DNA of 12,970 nt from Propionibacteriaceae bacterium (GTDB lineage: Bacteria > Actinomycetota > Actinomycetes > Propionibacteriales > Propionibacteriaceae), in the NCBI GenBank assembly GCA_030450535.1, contig JAKDIK010000039.1:1-12970 (forward strand), written 5' to 3'. The position numbers and the translations under genes are program-made. Under the pieces are notes generated by a model. The model did no database searches. It saw only the letters and a program-made list of their open reading frames with translations, and had not been told where the DNA came from. Positions 1 through 6,613 of the stretch are shown here, one piece after another. Position 1 is the first letter of the stretch, and each line of letters opens with the position of its first letter.

Positions 1-471
1 GCGCCCTGGCATCCCGGGCGGTGCGCCGAGCTGGTGATCGACGGCGTGGTCGTCGGCCACGCCGGGGAGCTGCACCCCGGCGTGATCCGGGCGTTCTCGC
101 TGCCGGCGCGCACGGCCGCCCTCGAGCTCGACCTCGACCTGCTGCTCAGGCACGCCGGCCACGGCGGTTCGGTGACGTCGGTGTCGACACACCCGGTGGT
201 GAAGGAGGACGTGGCGCTCGTCGTCGCCGAGGCCGTCGGGGTCGCCGACCTGGAGGCGGCGCTGGTCGCCGGGGCGGGCGAGCTGCTGGAGTCGGTGCGG
301 CTGTTCGACGTCTATCGCGGTGCGCCGATCCCCGAGGGTCGCAAGTCCGTGGCGTTCGCCTTGCGCTTCCGGGCGCCCGACCGCACGTTGACCGACACTG
401 AGGTCGCCGCCGCCCGCGAGGCGGGGGTGGCCGAGGCCGTCCGGCAATTCGGCGCGGAGCTGCGCGCCTGA
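1..471 (+). CDS. pheT: Phenylalanine--tRNA ligase beta subunit, C-terminal part (5' end outside window)
   Basis: The beta subunit of the cytoplasmic alpha2-beta2 enzyme that charges tRNA-Phe. The frame is open from base 1, so about 156 C-terminal residues are present and the start lies off the window. The fragment opens with the end of the catalytic-like module (APWHPGRCAEL, then HAGELHP), which is typical of PheT. The anticodon-binding FDX-ACB domain follows, with the characteristic THPVVKEDVALVV stretch at bases 187-225, LFDVYRG at 301-321, and GRKSVAFALRFR at 337-372. The stop is TGA at 469-471. pheS would be expected just upstream, outside the window. No strong hairpin follows the stop; the next gene matter is convergent and begins 37 nt later. 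A degraded scrap similar to bases 184-246 lies at 3913-3993. Identification is secure; only completeness is limited. Confidence 0.95.
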   Translation, partial: APWHPGRCAELVIDGVVVGHAGELHPGVIRAFSLPARTAALELDLDLLLRHAGHGGSVTSVSTHPVVKEDVALVVAEAVGVADLEAALVAGAGELLESVRLFDVYRGAPIPEGRKSVAFALRFRAPDRTLTDTEVAAAREAGVAEAVRQFGAELRA

Positions 472-508
472 GATTCCCGGGCCCAGCGAAGTGACGTGGG
501 TCAGCGGT

Positions 509-637
509 TCATGGAACGCGCAGGATGCGCACCGGGTCCAGCTGTGCGGCCCGAATCGCGGGTGGCGCCGCGCCTGCCACGCCGGCCAGCACCATCAGCA
601 GCCAGATCCCGAGGCAGAAGGTCCACGGTGGCGGCTC
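509..637 (-). pseudogene. Possible tail of an FtsX/MacB-type ABC permease (remnant)
   Basis: Directly after the restored nhaA stop, a different minus-strand frame stays open for about 42 codons down to a stop at 509-511. It reads as one hydrophobic segment (TFCLGIWLLMVLAGVAGAA), followed by PPAIRAAQLDPVRILRVP. A last membrane helix followed by P-x-x-RAA-x-LDPV-x-x-LR is the usual ending of FtsX/MacB-family ABC permeases. Nothing else of such a permease is visible upstream in any frame, so this would be a decayed leftover beside nhaA. It has no start codon of its own. The motif is short, so chance similarity is possible. An alternative is that it is simply an open frame in GC-rich spacer. Confidence 0.4.
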
Positions 638-2474
638 ACTCGGGCAGGACGGGTTTGCGGCCCTCGAGGGCGGCGGTGACCCGTTCCGTGAGGGTCCAGC
701 GGTTGATGACACCGTGCATGCGCATGCCATCGATGTACACGACGGGGCCGCCGTCCTCCTCCAGCCCCTCCACGTCCATCGAGTCGTCGTCCACCTTCCA
801 CTCGTCGACGCCGCGGCCAATTCTGTCGTGCATCGCCCGGATGTCGAGGCCAGGCGCTCGGCCTCGACGCAGATCGCCTCATCGTCCACGTCTCCGCGGC
901 GCTCGGACAAGGCATCGTGCAGGTCCCAGATGCGGCCCTGTCGGTTGGCCGCCTCCAGAGCGAGGGCAGCCGATCGGGCCTGGGGCGTGTACGCCTTGTG
1001 GCGTAGGTACATGCGCAACTGGCCGGACGCCACCAGGGGCTGGCTCGCCTTGAGCGCCTCGACGAGTCGCCAGCGTCCCTCGTAGGTCATGTCCGCGTAG
1101 TTCACGAGCACCACGGGCGCATCGGGCGATCCGACGAGGTGATCGGCCCGGTCGTCGAGGGGCCGGGCAAGGGTCTCTCCCCGGGGTGGGGGGAGCGGGC
1201 GCAGCCGGTCGCCCAGGCGGAAGATCGCCAGAGCGAGGAGGGGTGCGATGACGGAGGCGACGAGGATGCCGACGCGGGCCTGGTCGGCGAGGGCCTCATC
1301 GCGATGGAGGCGACCAGCAGCGAGATGGTGAAGCCCATGCCCGACAGCGCGCCCACGCCCGCGATCCGCGGCAGGTCGTCTCCGGGCAACCGGGAGGAGG
1401 GCATCAGGCGCAGCACGATTCCAGAGCCGAGCAGGACGCCGGCGAGTTTGCCGATCACGAGGCCTGCGATCACCCCCCAGGTGATGGTCGACCCGAAGGC
1501 GGCCGCCAACGACTCCCCGGACAGGGCCACCCCGGCGTTGGCCAGCGCGAAGAGTGGCACGACGAGGAAGTTCACATAGGGCGGCAGGAGCGTGGAGAGC
1601 CGTTGGTTGAGCGGTATGACATGCGTCAGCGCCCCCCGCACCACGCTGGCGGTGCCCGGGGTCGGGGCCTGCCGGTAGAGATGATAGATCTCGTTGGTCC
1701 GGTCGAGATCGATGCTGCGGACGTTGTAGACGGGCATGAGCAGCGCCATGAGCACGCCGGCGATGGTGGCGTGGACGCCGGAGAGATAGACGGAGTACCA
1801 GATGACGCAGGCGAGCACGATGTAGGGAGCAGAACGCCAGACGTCCCGGCGCTGGAGGAGCCAAACCCCGACGAGGCCGACCGCCGCACCGGCGAGGGGC
1901 ATGAGGTTCAGGTCCGAGGTGTAGAACACCGCGATCACGAGGAGCGCCCCGATGTCATCGATGACCGCGAAGGCGAGCAGGAAGAGCCGCAGCCGGGGGG
2001 GCCCGACGCGGCCCGATGAGGGCGAGCATGCCGAGGGCGAAGGCCGTGTCGGTGGAGATCACAGTTCCCCAGGCGTACGCTCCGTCACCGCGGCCGGCGA
2101 TCGCGAGGTAGATCACGGTGGGGATCACCAGTCCGGCGACGGCAGCGGCGGCGGGAAGCAGGGCCCTGCCCGGAACGCGCAGCTCGCCGAGCGACGCTTC
2201 GCGGCGCACATCGGGGCCCACCATGAAGAAGAACGCGGCCATGAGGCCCTCGTCCACCCACTCGTGCAGGGTCAGCTCGATCGCGAACGGGCCCAGGGCG
2301 AACGAGGCGGGGGTCTCCCAGAAGGTGTGGTAACTGTGGCCCACATTGGCCCAGACGAGAGCGCAGAGGGTGGCCACCGCCAACGCGATCGCGGCATAGG
2401 TCTCATTGGTGAGGACGTTGCGGCGCCGACGTCGCCCCCCGCAGGTAGGAATCGACGGCCTCTTGGCTGCTCAT
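636..2474 (-). pseudogene. nhaA: NhaA Na+/H+ antiporter with C-terminal thioredoxin/DsbA-like domain, broken by four frameshifts
   Basis: An inner-membrane antiporter that exports Na+ in exchange for H+. The start is ATG at 2472-2474 (MSSQEAVDSYLR), with GGGAG (2479-2483) 4 nt upstream. The NhaA landmarks are all present: the FFFMVG...RRE segment, TDTAFALGMLALIG, the paired aspartates in AVIDDIGAL (about 1950-1970), and the lysine in LVIGKLAG. A soluble DsbA/thioredoxin-like domain follows, ending GRKPVLPE at 636; such fusions are known in Actinobacteria. It lacks a CxxC (its usual place reads YADMTYEGRWR). The reading frame must shift at about 2435-2440 (C6 run), 1995-2001 (G7 run), about 1300, and 850-851. 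The last repair, one extra base, restores ERLGLDI, usual for the domain. With the repairs, one protein of about 612 residues results, normal for the fusion. Either a recent pseudogene or sequencing error. Confidence 0.85.
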
Positions 2475-2570
2475 GTTGCTCCCGGGGCGTACGCGTTCAC
2501 CCACCACACCTCGTGGGCGGAGGAGCCCAAAGGCGCCTCGCCGGAACAATAGCCCCCGTAGGCTGCTGCC
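2475..2570. other. Divergent spacer between nhaA and phzF
   Basis: 96 nt separate the two divergent starts and must hold promoters for both, if both are expressed. Apart from the GGGAG in front of nhaA (2479-2483, read on the minus strand), I see no convincing -35/-10 pair on either strand. AACAAT at 2545-2550 is the only AT-rich hexamer near phzF and could be a weak -10. No Shine-Dalgarno sequence precedes the phzF ATG. The last part (from about 2558) reappears at about 10887 in front of the phzF relic. Confidence 0.4.
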
Positions 2571-3433
2571 ATGGCGCTGCCCTTCAGCCAAGTCGACGTC
2601 TTCTCCCAAGAACCATTCCGGGGCAACCCGGTCGCCGTCGTGCACGACGCGGAGGGTCTGACGCCCGCCGCCATGGCGTCCTTCGCGCGCTGGACGAACC
2701 TGTCGGAGACCACGTTCCTGCTCGCACCGACGCCACAGGCTCGAGCCGAGGGCGCCGATTACCGGTTGCGCATCTTCACTCCCGGCGGGGAACTGCCGTT
2801 CGCCGGCCATCCCACGCTGGGCTCCGCCAGGGCCTGGCTGCAGTCCGGCGGGGTGCCGCGGGGTGACCGGATCGTGCAGGAGTGCGGCGTGGGGCTCATC
2901 GAGGTGCGCCGAGAGGGCGACGAGCTGGCGTTCGCTGCGCCACCGCTGCGTCGCACCGGGCCTCCGGACGATGCCACGCTGAGCCGTGCTCTGACCAGCT
3001 TGGGGCTGGGGATCGGGCGGCGGCGTGTGTCGCCGCCGCGTGGGTCGACAACGGGCCGGGGTGGCTGGGCCTGCTGCTCGACGATGCGCGGACGGTGCTG
3101 GGGCTGCAGCCCGACCTGGCCGTGATGGGCGACCTCGCGATCGGCGTCATCGGGCCGTACGGTGATTCGGGGCCCGCGGGCGTGCCGGCCGATTTCGAGG
3201 TGCGGGCGTTCGTGCCGGGACTGTCGGTGCCCGAGGACCCGGTCACCGGCAGCCTGAACGCCGGGCTGGCGCTGTGGCTCATCGGTGCGGGGTTGGCGCC
3301 GGATCGCTACGTCGTCTCGCAGGGAACGGTGCTGGGTCGCGCGGGGCGGGTGCGCATCGACCGCGAAGGCGCCACGGTCTGGGTCGGTGGCCACTCCCGG
3401 CTCCGGGTGCGCGGCACCGTGGACGCCGGTTGA
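2571..3433 (+). pseudogene. PhzF-family isomerase/epimerase, one frameshift
   Basis: A member of the PhzF family (diaminopimelate-epimerase fold; cofactor-free isomerases, most of unknown substrate). The start MALPFSQVDVFSQEPFRGNP is the standard family N-terminus. The general acid/base Glu is E46 in NLSETTF, and PGGELPFAGHPTLGSA follows at residues 71-86. The C-terminal half carries VDNGPGWLGLLL and the second hallmark EDPVTGSLNAGLALW (about 3232-3276), ending at TGA 3431-3433. The two halves lie in different frames. The break is at the G run 3008-3011, where one extra G restores SLGLGDRAAACVAAAWVDNGPGW in pieces and gives about 287 residues, the usual length. No other defect is seen. There is no ribosome binding site upstream. 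Its first and last codons recur as joined relics at 3600-3680 and 10888-11023. There are no phenazine genes nearby, so that role is not implied. Confidence 0.85.
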
Positions 3434-3599
3434 ACGCCGGTCGGCGGGTGGTGGCGAGCGTTTCGTGGCGATAGGGCTGCACTCGATCCGTATTCGTGCG
3501 GCCGCGCACGCTCAGGACGCGAGTGAGTGCCCACTCACTGCAGGATTCTCGTCACGGACGCCGCGTGCGACCGCATCGGCTCACGGACCAGGCCTTACG
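3434..3599. other. Non-coding spacer after phzF, with one operator-like palindrome
   Basis: No credible gene is visible. The first 30 nt (ending GGTCGGCGGGTG) resemble the sequence after the phzF scraps at 3670 and 11006, so the repeat family once continued from a phzF 3' end. Around 3522-3539 there is a near-perfect palindrome. The codons after it (about 3542-3580) read RILVTDAACDRIGSR, which faintly recalls the first helix of TetR regulators, but the frame soon loses any resemblance. Confidence 0.35.
3522..3539. promoter_or_regulatory. Operator-like palindrome AGTGAGTG-CC-CACTCACT
   Basis: Eight-base arms are perfectly complementary around a two-base centre. Size, spacing and the GTGAGTG core look like binding sites of TetR-family repressors, which often sit in front of the repressor's own gene. 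No intact regulator gene lies next to it. It may be an orphan site, the remains of a deleted tetR-type locus, or chance. Confidence 0.35.
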
Positions 3600-3680
3600 A
3601 CACGGTTTCGGGGGTAACCCGGTCGCCGCCGGGCACCATTCCCGGCTCCGGGTGGGTGGCACGCTGGACGCGACTGATCG
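3600..3680 (+). pseudogene. phzF relic 1 (start of the gene joined to its end)
   Basis: The bases TTCGGGGGTAACCCGGTCGC (3606-3625) match the FRGNPVAV codons of phzF at 2614-2637. About ten bases on, the sequence continues as the last codons of phzF: HSRLRVGGTLDA here against HSRLRVRGTVDA in the full gene. Roughly 750 nt of the gene body are missing. No start codon or function remains. It leads straight into the repeat at 3646. Confidence 0.65.
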
Positions 3681-3739
3681 CCGATCGGCGGATGCGACGC
3701 GGCGTCGCGTGCCATGGGGTGCGTGGCGGCATACCCGTG

Positions 3740-3767
3740 GATCGGGGTTGATACTCCAACCCCGATC
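3740..3767. terminator. Hairpin in repeat block 1 (perfect 11-bp stem)
   Basis: GATCGGGGTTG and CAACCCCGATC pair perfectly around the loop ATACTC. The right copy at 11076-11103 keeps the structure with one A/C mismatch. The shape would suit a bidirectional terminator, but there is no U-run, and a role as a repeat-borne palindrome is equally possible. Confidence 0.45.
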
Positions 3768-3808
3768 TTCGGGTGAAGACCCTCGTCCGCTGAACCGCAC
3801 TCAGGCAG

Positions 3809-3856
3809 TCGAACCTCACTTCGCTGGTGTTGGGGCGCCAGCGGAGTGAGCTTCGA
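3809..3856. repeat. Long hairpin in repeat block 2, identical in both copies
   Basis: CTCACTTCGCTGG (3815-3827) pairs with CCAGCGGAGTGAG (3838-3850) with a single G-U type mismatch, around a 10-nt loop TGTTGGGGCG. TCGAA and TTCGA then extend the stem beyond a C/C mismatch. The same 48 bases recur unchanged at 11274-11321. It has the character of a REP-like palindrome or a structured RNA; no coding sense is convincing on either strand. Confidence 0.65.
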
Positions 3857-3912
3857 CCAGCTGAGTCGGACGACGACCAGCGGGGTTCGGCGTGCCGACG
3901 GCGCAAGGCTGG

Positions 3913-3993
3913 TTGACCCATCGGGTGGTCAAGGAGGAGGCGGTGCTCGTCGTCACCGCGGCCGTCTCGTCGCCGTTGTGGAGGGGCGCCTGA
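3913..3993 (+). pseudogene. pheT scrap (part of FDX-ACB domain)
   Basis: The reading LTHRVVKEEAVLVVTAAV, stopping at TGA 3991-3993, matches STHPVVKEDVALVVAEAV of pheT (bases 184-237). The DNA is alignable without gaps over about 60-80 nt at roughly 75-80% by eye. Neither the start nor the rest of the domain is present. It follows repeat block 2 by about 30 nt. Seen directly; its origin by duplication or by replacement of an older pheT end is inference. Confidence 0.6.
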
Positions 3994-4070
3994 TGGAGCC
4001 CACCGACAGGTCGATGCCGCCAGGCGACGGCCGCTGCCATCGATCGAGCGCGGGGTGGGAGACTGGCCCC
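3994..4070 (+). promoter_or_regulatory. Leader of the kinase operon with ribosome binding site
   Basis: The only room for a promoter between the pheT scrap and the kinase start. GGGAG at 4057-4061, 9 nt before the ATG at 4071, is a good ribosome binding site and decides the start. I see no clear -35/-10 pair; transcription could also begin inside the repeat. Confidence 0.4.
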
Positions 4071-4892
4071 ATGCGAGACGTGGCGCTGTGGCTGGTCGGG
4101 CCGCTGGGGATTGCCCTGCTCGCGCTCACGTTGGTGCACCTGCGGAGTCTGCGGCTCCTCGCCGCCGCCCGGGCGGAGGCCCAGCAGCTTCGGGACATGG
4201 TCAAGAGGCGGGTGGAGCGTCCCAATGTGTTCAGCCACGAGGTGCGCACGCCGCTGACGTTGATCCAGGGTGCCGGGGAGCTGCTGGCCGAGGAGACGCC
4301 GGGTCCGCTGACCGATCGGCAGCGCGAGTTCGTCGCCACCATCACGTCGAACGCGCAGCGGGTGAACGATCTGGCCCAGATGATGCTGGCCGAGGCGAAG
4401 ATCGACGCGCAGTTGTTCGAGCTGCGGTTGGAGCCGGTGGATCTGCGCCAGCTCGTCCGGCAGACGGTCCGGGACGCCCGCCGCGTCCACAGCACGGGTC
4501 TGCGGATCGAGAGCATCGGACCCCCGCTGGTGCTGCACGCCGACCGCCACCTGCTGGGCCAGGCGCTGTGGAACCTGGTCAACAATTCCTGTCGGCATGC
4601 GGCGCCCGGGACGAGCGTGACCGTCTCGGTCAGCCACGGCGAGGGCCAGGCCGTCGTGGCGGTCTCCGACGACGGCGCGGGGATGACCGATGACGAGCGG
4701 TCGCGGCTGTTCGAACCGTTCGCCAGCGCCTCCGGGGGGACCGGTACCGGGCTCGGCATGACCATCACCGAGCGCATCATCGAGGAGCACGGTGGGAGGA
4801 TGCTCGTGGACACGATTCCAGGCCGCGGCACCACCGTCTATTTCACTATTCCCCTGCCCGACGCCGAGCGGCCGCGAGGTGCCCATGACTGA
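4071..4892 (+). CDS. Short membrane-anchored sensor histidine kinase
   Basis: 273 residues. A single hydrophobic segment (about residues 4-23, LWLVGPLGIALLALTLV) is followed at once by a short linker and the dimerisation/phosphoacceptor helix with FSHEVRTPLT. The phosphorylated residue should be H56. The ATP-binding domain has the N box (NLVNNSCRHA, N172), the G1 box SDDGAGM (199-205) and the G2 box GTGTGLGM (223-230). There is no extracellular loop, PAS or HAMP domain. Such a kinase must be told of the signal by a partner, and the binding protein and ABC transporter encoded with it are the obvious candidates. In-frame ATGs exist upstream (for example 3993), but 4071 has the ribosome binding site and the membrane segment directly after it. 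The stop overlaps the regulator start by 8 nt. Partner: the response regulator at 4885. Confidence 0.92.
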   Translation: MRDVALWLVGPLGIALLALTLVHLRSLRLLAAARAEAQQLRDMVKRRVERPNVFSHEVRTPLTLIQGAGELLAEETPGPLTDRQREFVATITSNAQRVNDLAQMMLAEAKIDAQLFELRLEPVDLRQLVRQTVRDARRVHSTGLRIESIGPPLVLHADRHLLGQALWNLVNNSCRHAAPGTSVTVSVSHGEGQAVVAVSDDGAGMTDDERSRLFEPFASASGGTGTGLGMTITERIIEEHGGRMLVDTIPGRGTTVYFTIPLPDAERPRGAHD

Positions 4893-5598
4893 GTTGAAGC
4901 CCCGGGCCCTCGTCGTCGACGATGAGGCGCAGATGGTCAGCATCGTGGAGTTCGCCCTGGAGACGCAGGGCTTCGCGACCGTCGGGGCGCGCTCGGCGGA
5001 GGAGGCCTGGCGCCAGTTGGGGGCGCTCGAGTTCGATTTGGTGGTGCTGGACGTGATGCTGCCGGGGGCCTCCGGCGTCCAGTTGTGCGAACGCATCCGG
5101 ACGACTTCGGACATCCCGGTGATCCTGCTCACGGCACGCGGTGAGGAACAGGATCGGCTTCGCGGCCTCATGGCGGGCGCCGACGACTACGTGACCAAGC
5201 CGTTCTCGCCGCGCGAACTGGCGCTGCGGGCGTCCGCCGTGGTGCGTCGCACTCGTGGCCGACGCAGCGACACGACCCGCCTGAGCAACGGTCCGCTGAC
5301 CGTCGACCAGGCGCGGCGGCAGGCGCTCCTGGACGGCCGCGTGCTTCGGCTCAGCGACGTCGAGCTCCGGCTGCTGACCGTCCTGACGCGTCATGCCGGC
5401 GAGGTCGTCGACTGGCGAACACTGCTCAACGAGGTGTGGGCCACGGCCGAGACCGCGGGCGGTCGGGACATGCTCAAGACGGCCATCTATCGCCTGCGCC
5501 AGCAGCTCGGACCGGCGGGGGAGGACCTGATCCACACGGTGCGCGGAGCGGGGTACCTCATGCCGGCGCGCCCCGACGAGGCCCGCGATGAGCCGTAG
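4885..5598 (+). CDS. OmpR-family response regulator
   Basis: 237 residues. The receiver domain (about 7-120) has the acidic pair D12-D13, the phosphorylation site D56 in VVLDVMLPG, T83 in ILLTARG and K105 in YVTKPFSPREL. A winged-helix DNA-binding domain follows (about 135-232), with the typical LSDVELRLL, ...HAGEVVDWRTLLNEVW and IYRLRQQLG...IHTVRGAGYLM. It should accept phosphate from H56 of the kinase and act as a transcription activator or repressor. ATG 4885 lies inside the kinase 3' end (ATGACTGA overlap), so the two are translated together. Likely targets are the operon itself and the antiporter gene at 9413, which has an inverted repeat in front of it. Target choice is inference. Confidence 0.95.
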   Translation: MTELKPRALVVDDEAQMVSIVEFALETQGFATVGARSAEEAWRQLGALEFDLVVLDVMLPGASGVQLCERIRTTSDIPVILLTARGEEQDRLRGLMAGADDYVTKPFSPRELALRASAVVRRTRGRRSDTTRLSNGPLTVDQARRQALLDGRVLRLSDVELRLLTVLTRHAGEVVDWRTLLNEVWATAETAGGRDMLKTAIYRLRQQLGPAGEDLIHTVRGAGYLMPARPDEARDEP

Positions 5599-6613
5599 GC
5601 GCCGCGCCGTCACGGCGGGGCTCGTCGGGTCGGTGGCGGCAGCCCTGTTCGCGTGGAGCCTCTCGGTGGTCACGGGGACGGGCGACGGCCGCACCCTGCA
5701 CGTCCTGTGCTCCACGATCGAAACCCTCTGCTATCGATGGGCCCAGGGCTTCACCGAGCGCACCGGCATCGAGACGGTCGTGGTGCGGGTATCGAGTGGC
5801 GAGGCGCTGGCGCGGGTCAGCCGTCCGGGCGGGGCGTCGGAGTTCGACGTGTGGCACGGGGGACCGGCCGATGTGTATGTGCTCGCCGCCGAGCGAGGAC
5901 TCCTTCAGCCCTACGTCTCGCCCGAGGCGGACGCCGTCCCCGCCGCCTACAAGGATCCCGCGGGCCGATGGACCGGCACCTACCTCGGCGTGCTCGGCTT
6001 CTGCTCCAACCGGCGCCTCCTCGACCAACGGGGTCTGGACGCCCCCACCTCCTGGGACGACCTGCTGGCCCCGCCCCTGGAGCACCTCGTGTCGGTGCCG
6101 AGCCCGGTGACCTCCGGCACGGGGTATGTCTGGCTGTGGACGCAAGTACTGCGCCTCGCGGACGAGGACGCGGCGCTCGCCTACGTGAACGCGCTCGACC
6201 GCAACGTGCTCCAGTACACCACCTCGGGCATGGCGCCGGCGGGCATCGTCGGCCGCGGGGAGGCTGCCGTCGCCGTGGTCTTCAGCCAGCACTGTGTGCG
6301 TGCCCGGGATGCCGGCATGAGGGATCTGGTGTTGACGTTCCCGACGCAGGGCAGCGGGATCGAGATCGGCTCGGTGGCGATCCTCGCGGGCGCGCCCCAC
6401 CTCGACGCGGCCCGAAGGTACGTGGACTGGGCGCTGTCGAAGGAGGCGCAATCGGGCGACGGGGGGCGTCCGGCGGAGCAGTTGCCGACGCGCATCGACG
6501 TGGCCGGGGATCCGCGGCTGAGCGGGGGCCGCGTGCTGGCGTCCACGCCGGAGCAGGCCGCCGCCGCCCGGGAGGAACTGACGGACCGGTTCCGGGAAGC
6601 GGGGCACCGGTGA
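5588..6613 (+). CDS. Extracellular solute-binding protein, AfuA/HptA/PgtC-like
   Basis: 341 residues. Basic start MSRRRR, then a hydrophobic stretch (about 8-28), which acts as signal peptide or anchor; no lipobox cysteine is visible. The body is a family 1 / ferric-iron type binding protein with two lobes: FDVWHGGPADVYVLA (86-100), LGVLGFCSNRRLL, SWDDLL, and PSPVTSGTGYVWLWTQVL (171-188). The SGTGY loop at the start of a helix is where related proteins hold anions or phosphate. Such proteins are often labelled iron-binding, yet AfuA (hexose phosphates), HptA (glucose-6-phosphate sensing) and PgtC (phosphoglycerate sensing) belong here. I see no conserved tyrosine pair typical of ferric sites. 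It starts inside the regulator gene (11-nt overlap) and overlaps the permease by 4 nt. It probably feeds the transporter and may inform the kinase. Exact ligand unknown. Confidence 0.85.
   Translation: MSRRRRAVTAGLVGSVAAALFAWSLSVVTGTGDGRTLHVLCSTIETLCYRWAQGFTERTGIETVVVRVSSGEALARVSRPGGASEFDVWHGGPADVYVLAAERGLLQPYVSPEADAVPAAYKDPAGRWTGTYLGVLGFCSNRRLLDQRGLDAPTSWDDLLAPPLEHLVSVPSPVTSGTGYVWLWTQVLRLADEDAALAYVNALDRNVLQYTTSGMAPAGIVGRGEAAVAVVFSQHCVRARDAGMRDLVLTFPTQGSGIEIGSVAILAGAPHLDAARRYVDWALSKEAQSGDGGRPAEQLPTRIDVAGDPRLSGGRVLASTPEQAAAAREELTDRFREAGHR

Larger units (their letters stand above)
3646..3882 (+). repeat. Interspersed repeat, left copy (two blocks)
   Basis: Bases 3646-3792 align with 10982-11128 at the same length (147 nt, about 12 differences including two compensating indels, about 92%). 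Bases 3798-3882 align with 11263-11347 (85 nt, 3 differences, about 96%). In this copy the blocks are 5 nt apart; in the right copy they are 134 nt apart. Each block holds a hairpin: 3740-3767 (11-bp arms) and 3809-3856 (13-bp core). The copies are in the same orientation on either side of the kinase-to-antiporter block. I see no transposase and no obvious terminal inverted repeats or target duplication. Confidence 0.85.

Noticed and set aside
2571..3433. Phenazine biosynthesis gene
   Set aside because: Only the broad PhzF family is supported; no other phenazine genes are in the window.
3646..3882. Insertion sequence
   Set aside because: No transposase frame, no terminal inverted repeats and no target duplication seen.
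3816..5171. Long minus-strand open frame (451 codons) opposite the kinase and regulator
   Set aside because: Shadow of the plus-strand genes in GC-rich DNA; Arg/Gln/His/Pro-rich with no domain, while the plus strand holds full kinase and regulator motifs.
5653..6609. Upstream extension of the permease frame through the binding-protein gene
   Set aside because: The region is fully explained by the binding protein in another frame; the GTGA overlap at 6610 is the natural start.
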